From Candidatus Nitrosotenuis chungbukensis (GTDB taxonomy: Archaea > Thermoproteota > Nitrososphaeria > Nitrososphaerales > Nitrosopumilaceae), in the NCBI RefSeq assembly GCF_000685395.1, contig NZ_AVSQ01000012.1:117724-181723 (forward strand): a DNA stretch of 64,000 nt, written 5' to 3'. The number at the start of each line of letters is the position of its first letter. Position 1 is the first letter of the stretch. Position numbers and translations under genes: made by a program. The notes beneath the pieces were generated by a model. It saw nothing but the letters and a program-made list of their open reading frames with translations. It was not told the origin of the DNA and made no database searches. Shown in pieces: positions 54,269-61,879 of the stretch.

Positions 54269-54460
54269 ATGTCTGCATCATGCAAAGGATTTTGCATAGA
54301 ATACAAAGCGGAACGAACTGCAAACGGATCCAGATATGATATAGGACAAAGGAGATGCAGCACTTGTTCCTTGTACCTACGAGTTGATACTGTGTGCTGT
54401 CCTTGCTGCGGTTCCAGACTAAGATCAAAAGCAAGACACAGAGAATCAGGGGCGAGCTAA
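54269..54460 (+). CDS. small zinc-finger-like protein
   Basis: 63 residues with eight cysteines: SASCKGFCIEYKAER, GQRRCSTCSLYLRVD and TVCCPCCGSRLRSKAR. The spacing CSTC ... CPCCGSRLR is a zinc ribbon ending in the GSRLR phrase common in small archaeal zinc proteins. The N-terminal CKGFC may form a second site or be structural. Basic C-terminus (KARHRESGAS). Likely binds nucleic acid or protein; no specific role is known. Part of element 1. Confidence 0.75.
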   Translation: MSASCKGFCIEYKAERTANGSRYDIGQRRCSTCSLYLRVDTVCCPCCGSRLRSKARHRESGAS

Positions 54461-54494
54461 AATTCCTCATGTCGTCTTTGATAAAACAATAAAC

Positions 54495-54809
54495 TTGGAT
54501 GCTCTTTATGCTGATTTTGTTCCGTTTGTAACAAAGGAACCATGCATAATCAAGCTAAATGATTTCTTTTTATCTAAGAACAAAAAATCAGCACTAATTC
54601 CTACTGTAGTCATTGATGAGAAAAATCAACAATTCCTAATTGAGATATTTGCAAAAGAGGAAAAGACGACCATTCGATTGTATCCTGGAACCGATCCAGA
54701 AAAAACTGATGGTGTGAAAACATCTCTGGGATGTATGGCAAGAATCATACAAAAGACATTTCCTGATATGATGATATCCAAAACAAATATTGGAGAGTTT
54801 ATTCTGTGA
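54495..54809 (+). CDS. hypothetical protein
   Basis: 104 residues from TTG, 34 bp after the zinc-finger gene. Sequence: DALYADFVPFVTKEPCIIKL, then ALIPTVVIDEKNQQFLIEIFAKEEKTTIRLYPGTDPEKTDGVK and a helical end (CMARIIQKTFPDMMI). A mixed alpha/beta domain without known motif. The spacing suggests co-transcription with the preceding gene. The following 277 bp (54810-55086) hold nothing I can recognise. Confidence 0.55.
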   Translation: MDALYADFVPFVTKEPCIIKLNDFFLSKNKKSALIPTVVIDEKNQQFLIEIFAKEEKTTIRLYPGTDPEKTDGVKTSLGCMARIIQKTFPDMMISKTNIGEFIL

Positions 54810-55086
54810 CTCGAGCTAAGTTCTTTAGATTACGCCTTGATCTTGGCGGGAGATTCTTTTGTGGATATCCAATGCAAAGAATCGATAACGATCTTAATTC
54901 TGTCTGAAGAATTTGTCTAACTTTTTCTTCATTTATAATTCCGATTCAAATCGAGATCAATCCAAATGCGAATCTCACAAGCTGGGAATATACGGTTGCA
55001 AGAATTGTTTCCTAAAGTAAGAATTTTGGTCAAAATCTCTGTGGCATAAAACTCATCTTTACTCGTGGTTGATCTAAGAAAACAAC

Positions 55087-55313
55087 TCACCTGGCAGAAT
55101 ACAACGAGTCTGCCTTTTTGTATCCTAATGTGACAAAGGCAAGGCCCAGTATGATTACTCCAATTGAGATTTTTTCCGCAGTGATGTCTGGGGAGATATA
55201 AAACCAATATAGATAGTCTGGACCCCACACTAACAAATTCTGAATTGGTATTATTGCAGCCGAAACCAAGAACAAAACCCCAAGGCAGTAAGAACGTTAG
55301 GTCTTTTTCTCAT
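55087..55313 (-). pseudogene. two-TM membrane protein with a frameshift in a G4 run
   Basis: From ATG 55313 the frame reads MRKRPNVLTALG and then runs to an early stop. One base shifted, it continues LFLVSAAIIPIQNLLVWGPD ... ISIGVIILGLAFVTLGYKKADSLYSAR. Joining them by one extra G restores a plausible 75-residue membrane protein: basic start, helix, loop, helix. The remaining frame alone (55087-55275) lacks a good N-terminus. It may be a genuine mutation or a homopolymer sequencing slip. Confidence 0.5.
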
Positions 55314-55548
55314 GTGTGTTTTGGAGATTATTTTTCATATAAAATACTGCCAAGTGAATCGTCTAGTGCTAATATTGTGGATTTCTGCTGTGCGTATGCA
55401 TTGATTTCAGTTTAAAATCCTGTGTTGGCACTAGAAATTAACATTGTCACTAGTTTATAACTTCAAAAGTGAAAAACAAATTATGAGGCATAATAGGATG
55501 AATACAAAAAACCAAAACCACGACTCATACAGTTAGGTGGAGAAGTAA

Positions 55549-56928
55549 ATGATGCAGAAAACAGATAATATGCAATTTACTCAGTCTACCCCTTACAATA
55601 TTTTGGTGACAGGAGCAACTGGATTCATTGGTTCAAGACTGCTTTCTTCTCTTATCGAGAGAGGTTATTCTGTAAAAGCCTTATCAAGAAATGCTAGAAA
55701 CGATGGCAATAATTTAAAATTTGTAAAGGCTGATCTATTTAATCAAAATGAATTGGAAGTCGCACTGAATGGAATAGAGACTGCGTATTATCTTGTTCAT
55801 TCTATGGAAGGTGACAAAAATCATTGGAGAGAGTTTGCAACAAGAGAAAGAATACAAGCACAAAACTTCTTGAAAGCAGCTACAAAGGCAGGCGTAAAAA
55901 AAATAATCTATCTTGGTGGATTGGTCAATGAAAGCCTTGATCTTTCACCTCACATGAAAAGTAGAAAAGAAGTAGGAGAAATTCTGTCCTCTGGCAGTAT
56001 TCCGGTGACGCAACTTCGGGCATCATTAATTATTGGTGCGGGCGGAGGATCTTATGCAATGCTTCGTTACTTAGTTGAGCGTTTACGAATAATGGTTTGC
56101 CCACGCTGGGTAAAATCACTCGCTCAACCAATAGCTGTTGACGATGTAATTGAATATCTGATTGGTTGCATGGAAAAAGCAGAAACCACAGGTAGAACAT
56201 TTGACATTGGTGGACCTGAAAGATTAACCTATGAGGAATTAATGAGACTATATTCTGCATATTTAAATAAAAATCTTTTTGTAATCCAGATTCCATTTTT
56301 GACCACTAGGCTTTCGTCATATTGGGTAGATCTTATAACTCCAGTAAAGGCTTCGCTTGCAAGGCCGCTAATTGATAGCTTAGTTCATGATACCGTAGTA
56401 AACGATGATTCAATCAAAAGTATAATCCCAATTCAACTAAAATCCGTTAGGGAGGCAATACACATTGCAACTGAGGAAATGAAACTCAGTCCACCACCGG
56501 AAGAAGCTAAAGAAAACAGGACTAGTTTTATTCTAAATCAAAAACTACTAATGATTTCTCTTTTGGCAATGGCGTTTATTGGCACTACATACTATTGGTT
56601 GGATGATAGGACAGATGTATACCAGATTGGATGGCTTACAGTATCTGCAATTTGGTTTATTGCTATAATAAGCTCAATAATATTTGTAAATAACAAAACA
56701 AGATTAGGATATCTAATTGCAGGCGTTGTATCTTGGATAACGTTGCCTTTCTGGTTGTTTGATAATTACTATGTTGTATTTCACGATTATATCATTGCTA
56801 GACCACCAAATCTGGAAATGACAATCCGTAATTTTGTCGGCGTGATAATTGTAAGCTTGGCAATAGCAGCCTCACATAATGTATTTCACAAAATACAATC
56901 AAAACAATTCAGAGGGAGACCCCTCTGA
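55549..56928 (+). CDS. atypical SDR (NAD(P)-binding) fused to a four-helix membrane domain
   Basis: 459 residues. Residues 15-310 are an extended/atypical short-chain dehydrogenase: ILVTGATGFIGSRLLSSLIERGYSVKALSR (GxxGxxG), AYYLVHSM and a C-terminal substrate region TFDIGGPERLTYEELMRLYS. The usual YxxxK pair is not obvious. Residues 328-450 contain four membrane helices (LLMISLLAMAFIGTTYYWL; VSAIWFIAIISSIIFV; IAGVVSWITLPFWLF; FVGVIIVSLAIAASHNVF) resembling DUF3054/DoxX-like small membrane proteins. The fusion suggests a membrane-tethered redox or quinone-related enzyme. Cargo of element 1. Confidence 0.82.
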   Translation: MMQKTDNMQFTQSTPYNILVTGATGFIGSRLLSSLIERGYSVKALSRNARNDGNNLKFVKADLFNQNELEVALNGIETAYYLVHSMEGDKNHWREFATRERIQAQNFLKAATKAGVKKIIYLGGLVNESLDLSPHMKSRKEVGEILSSGSIPVTQLRASLIIGAGGGSYAMLRYLVERLRIMVCPRWVKSLAQPIAVDDVIEYLIGCMEKAETTGRTFDIGGPERLTYEELMRLYSAYLNKNLFVIQIPFLTTRLSSYWVDLITPVKASLARPLIDSLVHDTVVNDDSIKSIIPIQLKSVREAIHIATEEMKLSPPPEEAKENRTSFILNQKLLMISLLAMAFIGTTYYWLDDRTDVYQIGWLTVSAIWFIAIISSIIFVNNKTRLGYLIAGVVSWITLPFWLFDNYYVVFHDYIIARPPNLEMTIRNFVGVIIVSLAIAASHNVFHKIQSKQFRGRPL

Positions 56929-56946
56929 TATAGTCAGATCAAGAAA

Positions 56947-57612
56947 TTGAAAAAACTTTTGATCCTCATTATTTGTTTGATATCTTTATCGTTAATTTCA
57001 ACCGTATCTGCACATCAACCGCGGTTGATAGTTGATAAGGCAAGCTCTGCAAATGCTCCAATATTGATTGAAGAGCCAGAAATATCCAAGGCATACTATG
57101 CACAACTTGAACAATTCAATGAATACTATGGAATTAATTCCACAAAGGAATTTGAGCTTTATTTGAGTCTACAAGTGCCTGATATTGCAGCGCAAAGCAC
57201 AAACACTAGTCTGGAATTAACAGATGATTCTGGTTTGCAGCTGGCATATCTGAACGGTTCGCAACACAGATGGGAGAAATTCCATGAAGATTTTGGCAAT
57301 GCAAATTATCTTTCAGGCCCATCAATCCATGTGGCCTTGCCGCCTGGTAGCTATGTTATAAAAATCAGCGGTGAGGAAAATACAAAATATGTCTTGGTTT
57401 CTGGACAAAAAGAAGAATTTCCTGCATCAGAATTTCTAAATTCATTATTTTTAGTGCCAAAAATAAATCAAGAATTTTTTGGAATGAACCTTTTTCAATC
57501 CTTGGCAAATGTTTTTGGTATTTTACTTTTAGTGATCTTTAGCCTGATTGGTTTTGTAATCTTGGTCTTGATAAAAAAATCCGTTCGAACTAGTACAAAA
57601 AATAAATCATAG
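56947..57612 (+). CDS. secreted, membrane-anchored protein
   Basis: 221 residues from TTG, 18 bp after the SDR fusion. A signal peptide (residues 1-22, LLILIICLISLSLISTVSAHQ), a soluble domain with beta pattern (TSLELTDDSGLQLAYLNGSQHRW; GPSIHVALPPGSYVIKISGEENTKYVLVSG), then a C-terminal helix (ANVFGILLLVIFSLIGFVILVLI) and a basic tail. The domain resembles small extracytoplasmic carbohydrate- or protein-binding modules but no family is evident. Probably in one operon with the SDR fusion. Confidence 0.7.
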   Translation: MKKLLILIICLISLSLISTVSAHQPRLIVDKASSANAPILIEEPEISKAYYAQLEQFNEYYGINSTKEFELYLSLQVPDIAAQSTNTSLELTDDSGLQLAYLNGSQHRWEKFHEDFGNANYLSGPSIHVALPPGSYVIKISGEENTKYVLVSGQKEEFPASEFLNSLFLVPKINQEFFGMNLFQSLANVFGILLLVIFSLIGFVILVLIKKSVRTSTKNKS

Positions 57613-57842
57613 ACAAATTTACAATATTATCGTTTTTTACCTATTTGGATATTGACTAGTTATAGTGGACCTGTACAAAGAGGCCGCAAACAATTTTCTC
57701 GAATTATCCAGTCGGCAATGACTGCCCATAATATTTTGATTATTGGAAAAAAGTACAAAATCTGCAACCACAGATATGTTCGCCTGCATAATTAGAAATG
57801 GTACTGCGCAAAACTTGGGGGAATCAAACTAATTAGATGACG
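57613..57842. other. right end of element 1, no intact gene
   Basis: Contains short open stretches only (VDLYKEAANNFLELSSRQ; MTAHNILIIGKKYKICNHRY...), neither recognised. It ends in the right-end module GGGGAATCAAACTAATTA (57818-57835), 7 bp before att copy B. Confidence 0.4.
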
Positions 57843-57862
57843 CCCCTCGAGGGCCTACATAA
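57843..57862 (+). repeat. att copy B
   Basis: CCCCTCGAGGGCCTACATAA, identical to the tRNA-His 3' end and flank at 53264. The upstream bases (gatgacg) do not continue the tRNA T-loop, so only the 3' end is duplicated. Confidence 0.75.
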
Positions 57863-57955
57863 CTTTCCTGAAAAAATTTCGTCAAAACAGTGCCTAATTT
57901 TTTGCAAAATTGAGGGACACAAACCAACGATTGTAGTCCCTCAAAGAGCCTTGAA
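57863..57955 (+). repeat. element left end, copy 2
   Basis: Homologous to 53284-53380. The GGGAC ... GAGCC module (57914-57950) has the same 37-bp length as in copy 1 and at 59811. The rest of the gap to 58092 shows nothing else. Confidence 0.7.
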
Positions 57956-58092
57956 CCTGATTTTTGAATAAACAAAATGAATGTTGAGTTCAGACTTTAT
58001 CACCCGCTCCATTTGGGGAGGATTATAGTTAGAGTTGGACATTTTGCACTTTTGTGATTGGAATTCCATTCTAGAAATATGGATGTTAACGG

Positions 58093-58410
58093 TTATTGTT
58101 TGGCAAGAATCTTTGTGTGTTCGTGTCCTCTTTTGATCCACTTTAATGCACTACTGGTGGGAACGTAATTCGTGTCGATTTCAATCCAACCAATCTTTGC
58201 ACCATGAGAAAACGGCTTGATTCCATTTGTTTTGATTGCGGTTTGTTGCTCTTCTTTTGATAATCTGACAATTACCTGCCAGTCATTTTTGTTGCTAAAG
58301 CCCACAAAAAATTTGCCAAAAATGGAATAACATTGGTAACCGAACATTGGCTTTGTTGTGACTTTTGGTATTTCTGCAACTTTATTTTTTAGGGAATTAT
58401 AATTAGACAT
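58093..58410 (-). CDS. TfoX/Sxy N-terminal-domain-like protein
   Basis: About 105 residues from ATG 58410 (a longer frame to 58449 overlaps the upstream gene). TKPMFGYQCYSIFGKFFVGFSNKNDWQVIVRLSKEEQQ matches the small TfoX-N/YjbR-like fold, and the C-terminal half (GWIEIDTNYVPTSSALKWIKRGHEHT) resembles the end of that domain. In bacteria such proteins occur with ArsR and SRPBCC genes in stress cassettes. The start overlaps the membrane-protein gene by 8 bp. Function unknown. Confidence 0.65.
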   Translation of the reverse strand: MSNYNSLKNKVAEIPKVTTKPMFGYQCYSIFGKFFVGFSNKNDWQVIVRLSKEEQQTAIKTNGIKPFSHGAKIGWIEIDTNYVPTSSALKWIKRGHEHTKILAKQ

Positions 58411-58891
58411 TTGTAATTTGTTTTCTGGTGTATACTCCAGAAAGAACAAGACTTACAATTACCAAGCCAACAAACCATAGTGATAATTCATAGGCTAACA
58501 GGTGTAATGGTTCACCAAATAACCCCAACGGTGTGAAAAGCTCAAAAAACACCGCAATCGTTCCCCAAAGTATTATTCCATACGCAAAACCTTTCTTTAT
58601 TTTCCCATGTCCTGGTATCGAATCATACAATACTGCAAAAAAGAAGCTAAAGATTACAGGAGTGATTAACAGTGCTGGAAGCAAAGATGATGCCTGCGGA
58701 ACAGGTTCCAACGTATTCCAAACTGCAACAAGTTTTGGACTCTGATCAAGAGTATTACTAAAAATCACACTCTGTGATATTGGATTCATAAACAATCCAT
58801 ACAAAACGAACATGTTCACAATGGTAGTTATTGGAATTGCTATTGCTAGTCTTTTCCAGTTTATTGTGGTACAGCTTGAACAGGTGATCAT
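58403..58891 (-). CDS. four-helix membrane protein, divergent from arsR
   Basis: 162 residues, with helices at about 13-35 (LAIAIPITTIVNMFVLYGLF), 65-90 (LLPALLITPVIFSFFFAVLY), 98-120 (GFAYGIILWGTIAVFFELF) and 130-155 (LSLWFVGLVIVSLVLSG). The CSSC near the N-terminus (ITCSSCT) could form a disulfide or bind metal. The start codon lies inside the inverted repeat of the arsR control region, so it is probably repressed by that regulator. No transporter family is evident. Confidence 0.72.
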   Translation of the reverse strand: MITCSSCTTINWKRLAIAIPITTIVNMFVLYGLFMNPISQSVIFSNTLDQSPKLVAVWNTLEPVPQASSLLPALLITPVIFSFFFAVLYDSIPGHGKIKKGFAYGIILWGTIAVFFELFTPLGLFGEPLHLLAYELSLWFVGLVIVSLVLSGVYTRKQITNV

Positions 58892-58915
58892 TAAACAATT
58901 AAATATTTGTTTAAT
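58890..58915. promoter_or_regulatory. 9-bp inverted repeat, probable ArsR operator
   Basis: ATTAAACAA (58890-58898) and TTGTTTAAT (58907-58915) are perfect inverted copies with an 8-bp spacer between the divergent membrane-protein and arsR genes, 12 bp before the arsR ATG. Confidence 0.55.
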
Positions 58916-58926
58916 TATTAAATCTT

Positions 58927-59247
58927 ATGGGCTCACCTTGGAAAGCATTATCTGATGATTCTCGCAGGCAAATACTTCTTTTATTGAAACGCAAGGAAAT
59001 GACCCCAAGCCAGATTTCCGAACATTTTGAATTTAGCTTGCCAGCCGTTTCTACTCATTTGCGCGTTCTAAAAGAGGCGGATTTGATATCAGAGCAAAAA
59101 CATGGTAAGAACAAATTCTATTCAATAAACCAAAAACAAGCGCTTGACTTGCTGAAGTTCTTTGAGAACATGTGGGGCTACAAGCTAGACTCACTAAAGG
59201 AATTTGTTGAAAACAAGGAAAAAAGAAAAAACAATGAGCGAGCTTGA
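58927..59247 (+). CDS. ArsR-family winged-helix regulator
   Basis: 106 residues. WKALSDDSRRQILLLLKRKEMTPSQISEHFEFSLPAVSTHLRVLKEADLISEQKHGKNKFYSI is the full ArsR DNA-binding domain with recognition helix LPAVSTHLRVLKEA. No metal-binding CxC motif is present, so it is not a metal sensor of the ArsR/SmtB type; it belongs to the metal-free subgroup usually paired with SRPBCC proteins. It overlaps the next gene by 14 bp, strong evidence for a pair. Confidence 0.88.
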   Translation: MGSPWKALSDDSRRQILLLLKRKEMTPSQISEHFEFSLPAVSTHLRVLKEADLISEQKHGKNKFYSINQKQALDLLKFFENMWGYKLDSLKEFVENKEKRKNNERA

Positions 59248-59671
59248 GATAAGAAAGACAATTGAAATCAATGCCTCTCCGGAAGTTATCTTCAGGGCGT
59301 TATCCATCCAAGAAGAAATCACACAATGGTTCCCTGATCAGGCCATTTTAGAACCGAAAGTAGGAGGAAAAATAAAGTTTACTTTCTTTTCAAAAGGCGC
59401 AAAACCCGTTGACAGGGATTTTTTTCCAGAGGGTGAAATAATAGAATTCGTACCAAACAAAAAACTATCATATACATGGACTCCACAAGATATTCCAGAC
59501 TTTCCAAGAACTATAGTTACTTGGAGTCTTGAACAAATAGGGCAAAATAAGACCAGGGTCACTATGATACACTCAGGATTTACGGGCAAACCTCATGAAT
59601 TATTCAAAGAACATAGTTATGGTTGGGATTATTTTGCAAATCGATTAGCTGAATATTGCAAGAAAAAATGA
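59234..59671 (+). CDS. SRPBCC (AHSA1/START-like) protein
   Basis: 145 residues from ATG 59234, overlapping arsR. EIRKTIEINASPEVIFRALSIQEEITQWFPDQAIL is the typical N-terminus of AHSA1-type proteins, then GGKIKFTF, GEIIEFVPNKKLSYTW, TIVTWSLEQIGQNKTRVTMIHSGF and the final amphipathic helix. These proteins form a cavity for hydrophobic ligands. Together with ArsR this makes a two-gene sensor/regulator cassette common in bacteria and probably acquired. Confidence 0.85.
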   Translation: MSELEIRKTIEINASPEVIFRALSIQEEITQWFPDQAILEPKVGGKIKFTFFSKGAKPVDRDFFPEGEIIEFVPNKKLSYTWTPQDIPDFPRTIVTWSLEQIGQNKTRVTMIHSGFTGKPHELFKEHSYGWDYFANRLAEYCKKK

Positions 59672-59995
59672 TTCGCATCTTATTCTTCTGCAAAAGTCAA
59701 GATAGGTGAAGCATCACATTGGTTTAGCAAAAGCTAAATAGTTCTGTCAGGTATACAAAACTCAAGATTTGAAGGACAAACCAAAAACAAACAATCCTTC
59801 AATAGTGAAAGGGACACAAACCGGTGATCGTGGTAACCTCAAGGGCCTTCCTTAAAATAAATTTTTCAGGAAATCCGATCGCGAATACTCTTAATTCGTA
59901 TGTTACAGTTACAAATAGTTTGATCTTAGTTGTAGGTTATTACTGTATACTATGTTGATCAGCTTTTTATTATGATGTTATGATGAACATAATTA
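59672..59995. other. intergenic stretch with a degenerate left-end module
   Basis: No gene. Holds a third copy of the 37-bp module: GGGACACAAACC at 59811 to AAGGGCC at 59847, matching 57914-57950 most closely. No complete att core accompanies it. A TATA-like TTTTTATTATG near 59965 precedes the secreted-protein gene. Confidence 0.5.
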
Positions 59996-61744
59996 ATGAC
60001 AAAAATAATTTCAAATACCGTACTAATGACATCACTTGCCGTAGTTTTGACAATCAGTGCAACATCACAAGCGTTTGCACTTGATGTATCATTTACACCA
60101 ATCTCTACACCATTTAACAACCCAATCGGAATCGATCATTTCGAAGGAACGCCAGACAAGGTAGTAATCAGTGTCAACTATGCAGGCGGAATACCACGAA
60201 ACTTTGAACTGGTAGCAGCTGATGGTTCAAGAACTGGATTTTCAAGCCTTTCTGGCTTTACTGACGAAGTAAAGATTGCAACTGCCAGAGACGATGGAGT
60301 GTCTACTTCAGATGGCCTAAGTCTTGGAGGATTTGTAGCAGGAACAATGTTTACTGGAAATGGAATTGATGGCCAAATTGCCAAAGTTAATCCAGACGGA
60401 ACATTTGTCAATCCATGGGTTAATCTCCCAGGAACCGGAAACGGTTTGATGAGAGGCAGTCTTTACGTTGACAGAACTGGTGAATTTGGCGGTGATCTAG
60501 TTGTCGCAACAACTGCAGGCGAAGTTTGGCGAATCAACTCTACAGGAATCCCAACTAAACTAGCTGACGTCAACGTGCATCTTGAAGGTGTAATGACCGT
60601 ACCAAGAGATCCACAATTTGGTGGCTTGGCAGGGAAAATAATTGCCGGTGCTGAAGGACAAGGACGCGTTTATGCTGTAGATACATCAGGAAGTGTACAG
60701 TTTTGGACAATACCATTTAACATAGAAGACATTGACTTGATACCAGAAAATGAAAACTTTTTTGGTGTCAACTTTGGAACTAGTAGGTTGCTTGGGGTTC
60801 CAGCTTCATCATTTGATAGTGTAGAAGGGGAAATCCTGCTTACACAAGAATTTGGTGGAGGACCAACCGGTCTTGGACTATTAAGATGGGATTCTGTAAC
60901 AAACGCTCCAACTGTTGAATTCATTGGCCGACAAGCAGGTTCATTCGCGCAAGGCCAGTGGGAACATGTAACGTTTTCAAGCGCAGGAATTGTAGAAATT
61001 CCACCGGCAGAAGAAATCTGCGGAGACGGAATTGACAATGACAATGATGGACAAATCGACGAAGGATGCAACACAGCGCCAGTCGCAAACGATGATGCAT
61101 ACCCAGTCGCAGAAGATTCAGTGAACAATATCCTAAACATTCTTACAAATGACAGCGATGCTGAAAACGATCCATTAACAATTGATTCTATTGATACCGC
61201 AGGTACAATAGGCACAGTTGTAAATAATGGAGGAGATGTTTCATACACACCACCAGCAAACTTCAACGGGGTTACAACATTTACATACATAGCATCCGAC
61301 GGCAATGGCGGACTATCAAACTCTGCAACCGTAACCATAACAGTAACACCGGTAAACGATGTACCGACATGTGATACTCCAACTACAACTACTCCATACA
61401 TTTGGCCACCAAACCACAAGATGGTATCAATTGGTGCTGCCATGTCTGCAACCGATATAGATGGTGATACGATTACCACCACGGTAAGCAGCATATTCCA
61501 AGATGAGCCAACAAACGGACTTGGAGATGGAGATACATCACCTGACGCAACCTTGTCGCCTGCCAAAGTAAGAGCAGAAAGATCAGGCACAGGCGATGGA
61601 CGAGTTTATGTTGTAACACTCACAGCAGATGACAGCAATGGCGGAACATGTAGTGGTTCAGTAAAGATCTTTGTACCACATGACATGAAAAAGCCAGTAA
61701 CCGCAGTCAACTCTGGGGCAACATACGATTCCACAACACCATAA
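59996..61744 (+). CDS. secreted multidomain protein with beta-propeller-like and cadherin-like domains
   Basis: 582 residues. Signal peptide (TKIISNTVLMTSLAVVLTI..., cleavage near SQAFA). Residues 28-335 form a propeller-like region (FEGTPDKVVISVNYAGG, LPGTGNGLMRGSLYVDRTGEFGGDLVVATTAGEVWRI). A Ca-binding ICGDGIDNDNDGQIDEGC repeat at 340-360 (MopE-like) follows, then a cadherin-like domain APVANDDAYPVAEDSVNNIL ... FTYIASDGNGGLSNSATVTITV, and a C-terminal beta domain (PYIWPPNHKMVSIG). No membrane anchor. Repeat-rich surface protein, probably exchanged between organisms. Last gene of element 2. Confidence 0.82.
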   Translation: MTKIISNTVLMTSLAVVLTISATSQAFALDVSFTPISTPFNNPIGIDHFEGTPDKVVISVNYAGGIPRNFELVAADGSRTGFSSLSGFTDEVKIATARDDGVSTSDGLSLGGFVAGTMFTGNGIDGQIAKVNPDGTFVNPWVNLPGTGNGLMRGSLYVDRTGEFGGDLVVATTAGEVWRINSTGIPTKLADVNVHLEGVMTVPRDPQFGGLAGKIIAGAEGQGRVYAVDTSGSVQFWTIPFNIEDIDLIPENENFFGVNFGTSRLLGVPASSFDSVEGEILLTQEFGGGPTGLGLLRWDSVTNAPTVEFIGRQAGSFAQGQWEHVTFSSAGIVEIPPAEEICGDGIDNDNDGQIDEGCNTAPVANDDAYPVAEDSVNNILNILTNDSDAENDPLTIDSIDTAGTIGTVVNNGGDVSYTPPANFNGVTTFTYIASDGNGGLSNSATVTITVTPVNDVPTCDTPTTTTPYIWPPNHKMVSIGAAMSATDIDGDTITTTVSSIFQDEPTNGLGDGDTSPDATLSPAKVRAERSGTGDGRVYVVTLTADDSNGGTCSGSVKIFVPHDMKKPVTAVNSGATYDSTTP

Positions 61745-61754
61745 AATAATCCTC

Positions 61755-61766
61755 TTTTTTCTTTTT
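61755..61766 (+). terminator. poly-T terminator after the secreted-protein gene
   Basis: TTTTTTCTTTTT about 11 bp downstream of the stop codon. Confidence 0.5.
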
Positions 61767-61805
61767 GATCGAAATCAACTGGGGAATCAAACTAATTACA
61801 CAACG

Positions 61806-61822
61806 CCCCTCGAGGGCCTACA
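61806..61822 (+). repeat. att copy C, distal end of the island
   Basis: CCCCTCGAGGGCCTACA, 17 of the 20 bp of copies A and B, then CTTTTTTG, the likely original flank of tRNA-His. The right-end module is 7 bp upstream (61781-61798). Confidence 0.75.
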
Positions 61823-61879
61823 CTTTTTTGTTAATTGCAAGTTGCGTGGATATTAACAAAATACGTGTTTTTGGAAGTA

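Larger units (their letters stand above)
53264..57862. mobile_element. integrated element 1 in tRNA-His (no integrase seen)
   Basis: Bounded by att copy A, which is the tRNA-His 3' end (53264-53283), and att copy B (57843-57862), identical over 20 bp. The period is 4,579 bp. Immediately right of A lies a roughly 115-bp left end that recurs right of B; immediately left of B lies GGGGAATCAAACTAATTA (57818-57835), which recurs left of C. Cargo: RidA protein, zinc and hypothetical small proteins, a frameshifted membrane protein, an SDR-membrane fusion and a secreted protein. No recombinase is encoded, so it should depend on an integrase supplied elsewhere. Confidence 0.7.
57843..61822. mobile_element. 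integrated element 2 in tandem (no integrase seen)
   Basis: Bounded by att copy B (57843) and att copy C (61806); the period is 3,963 bp. It has the same left end (57863-57955) and the same right-end module (61781-61798) as element 1, with the module-to-att spacing of 7 bp kept. Cargo: TfoX-like protein, membrane protein, ArsR regulator, SRPBCC protein and a multidomain secreted protein. Beyond copy C, a run of six T's follows the tRNA-like end, the expected original terminator of tRNA-His. Confidence 0.7.
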
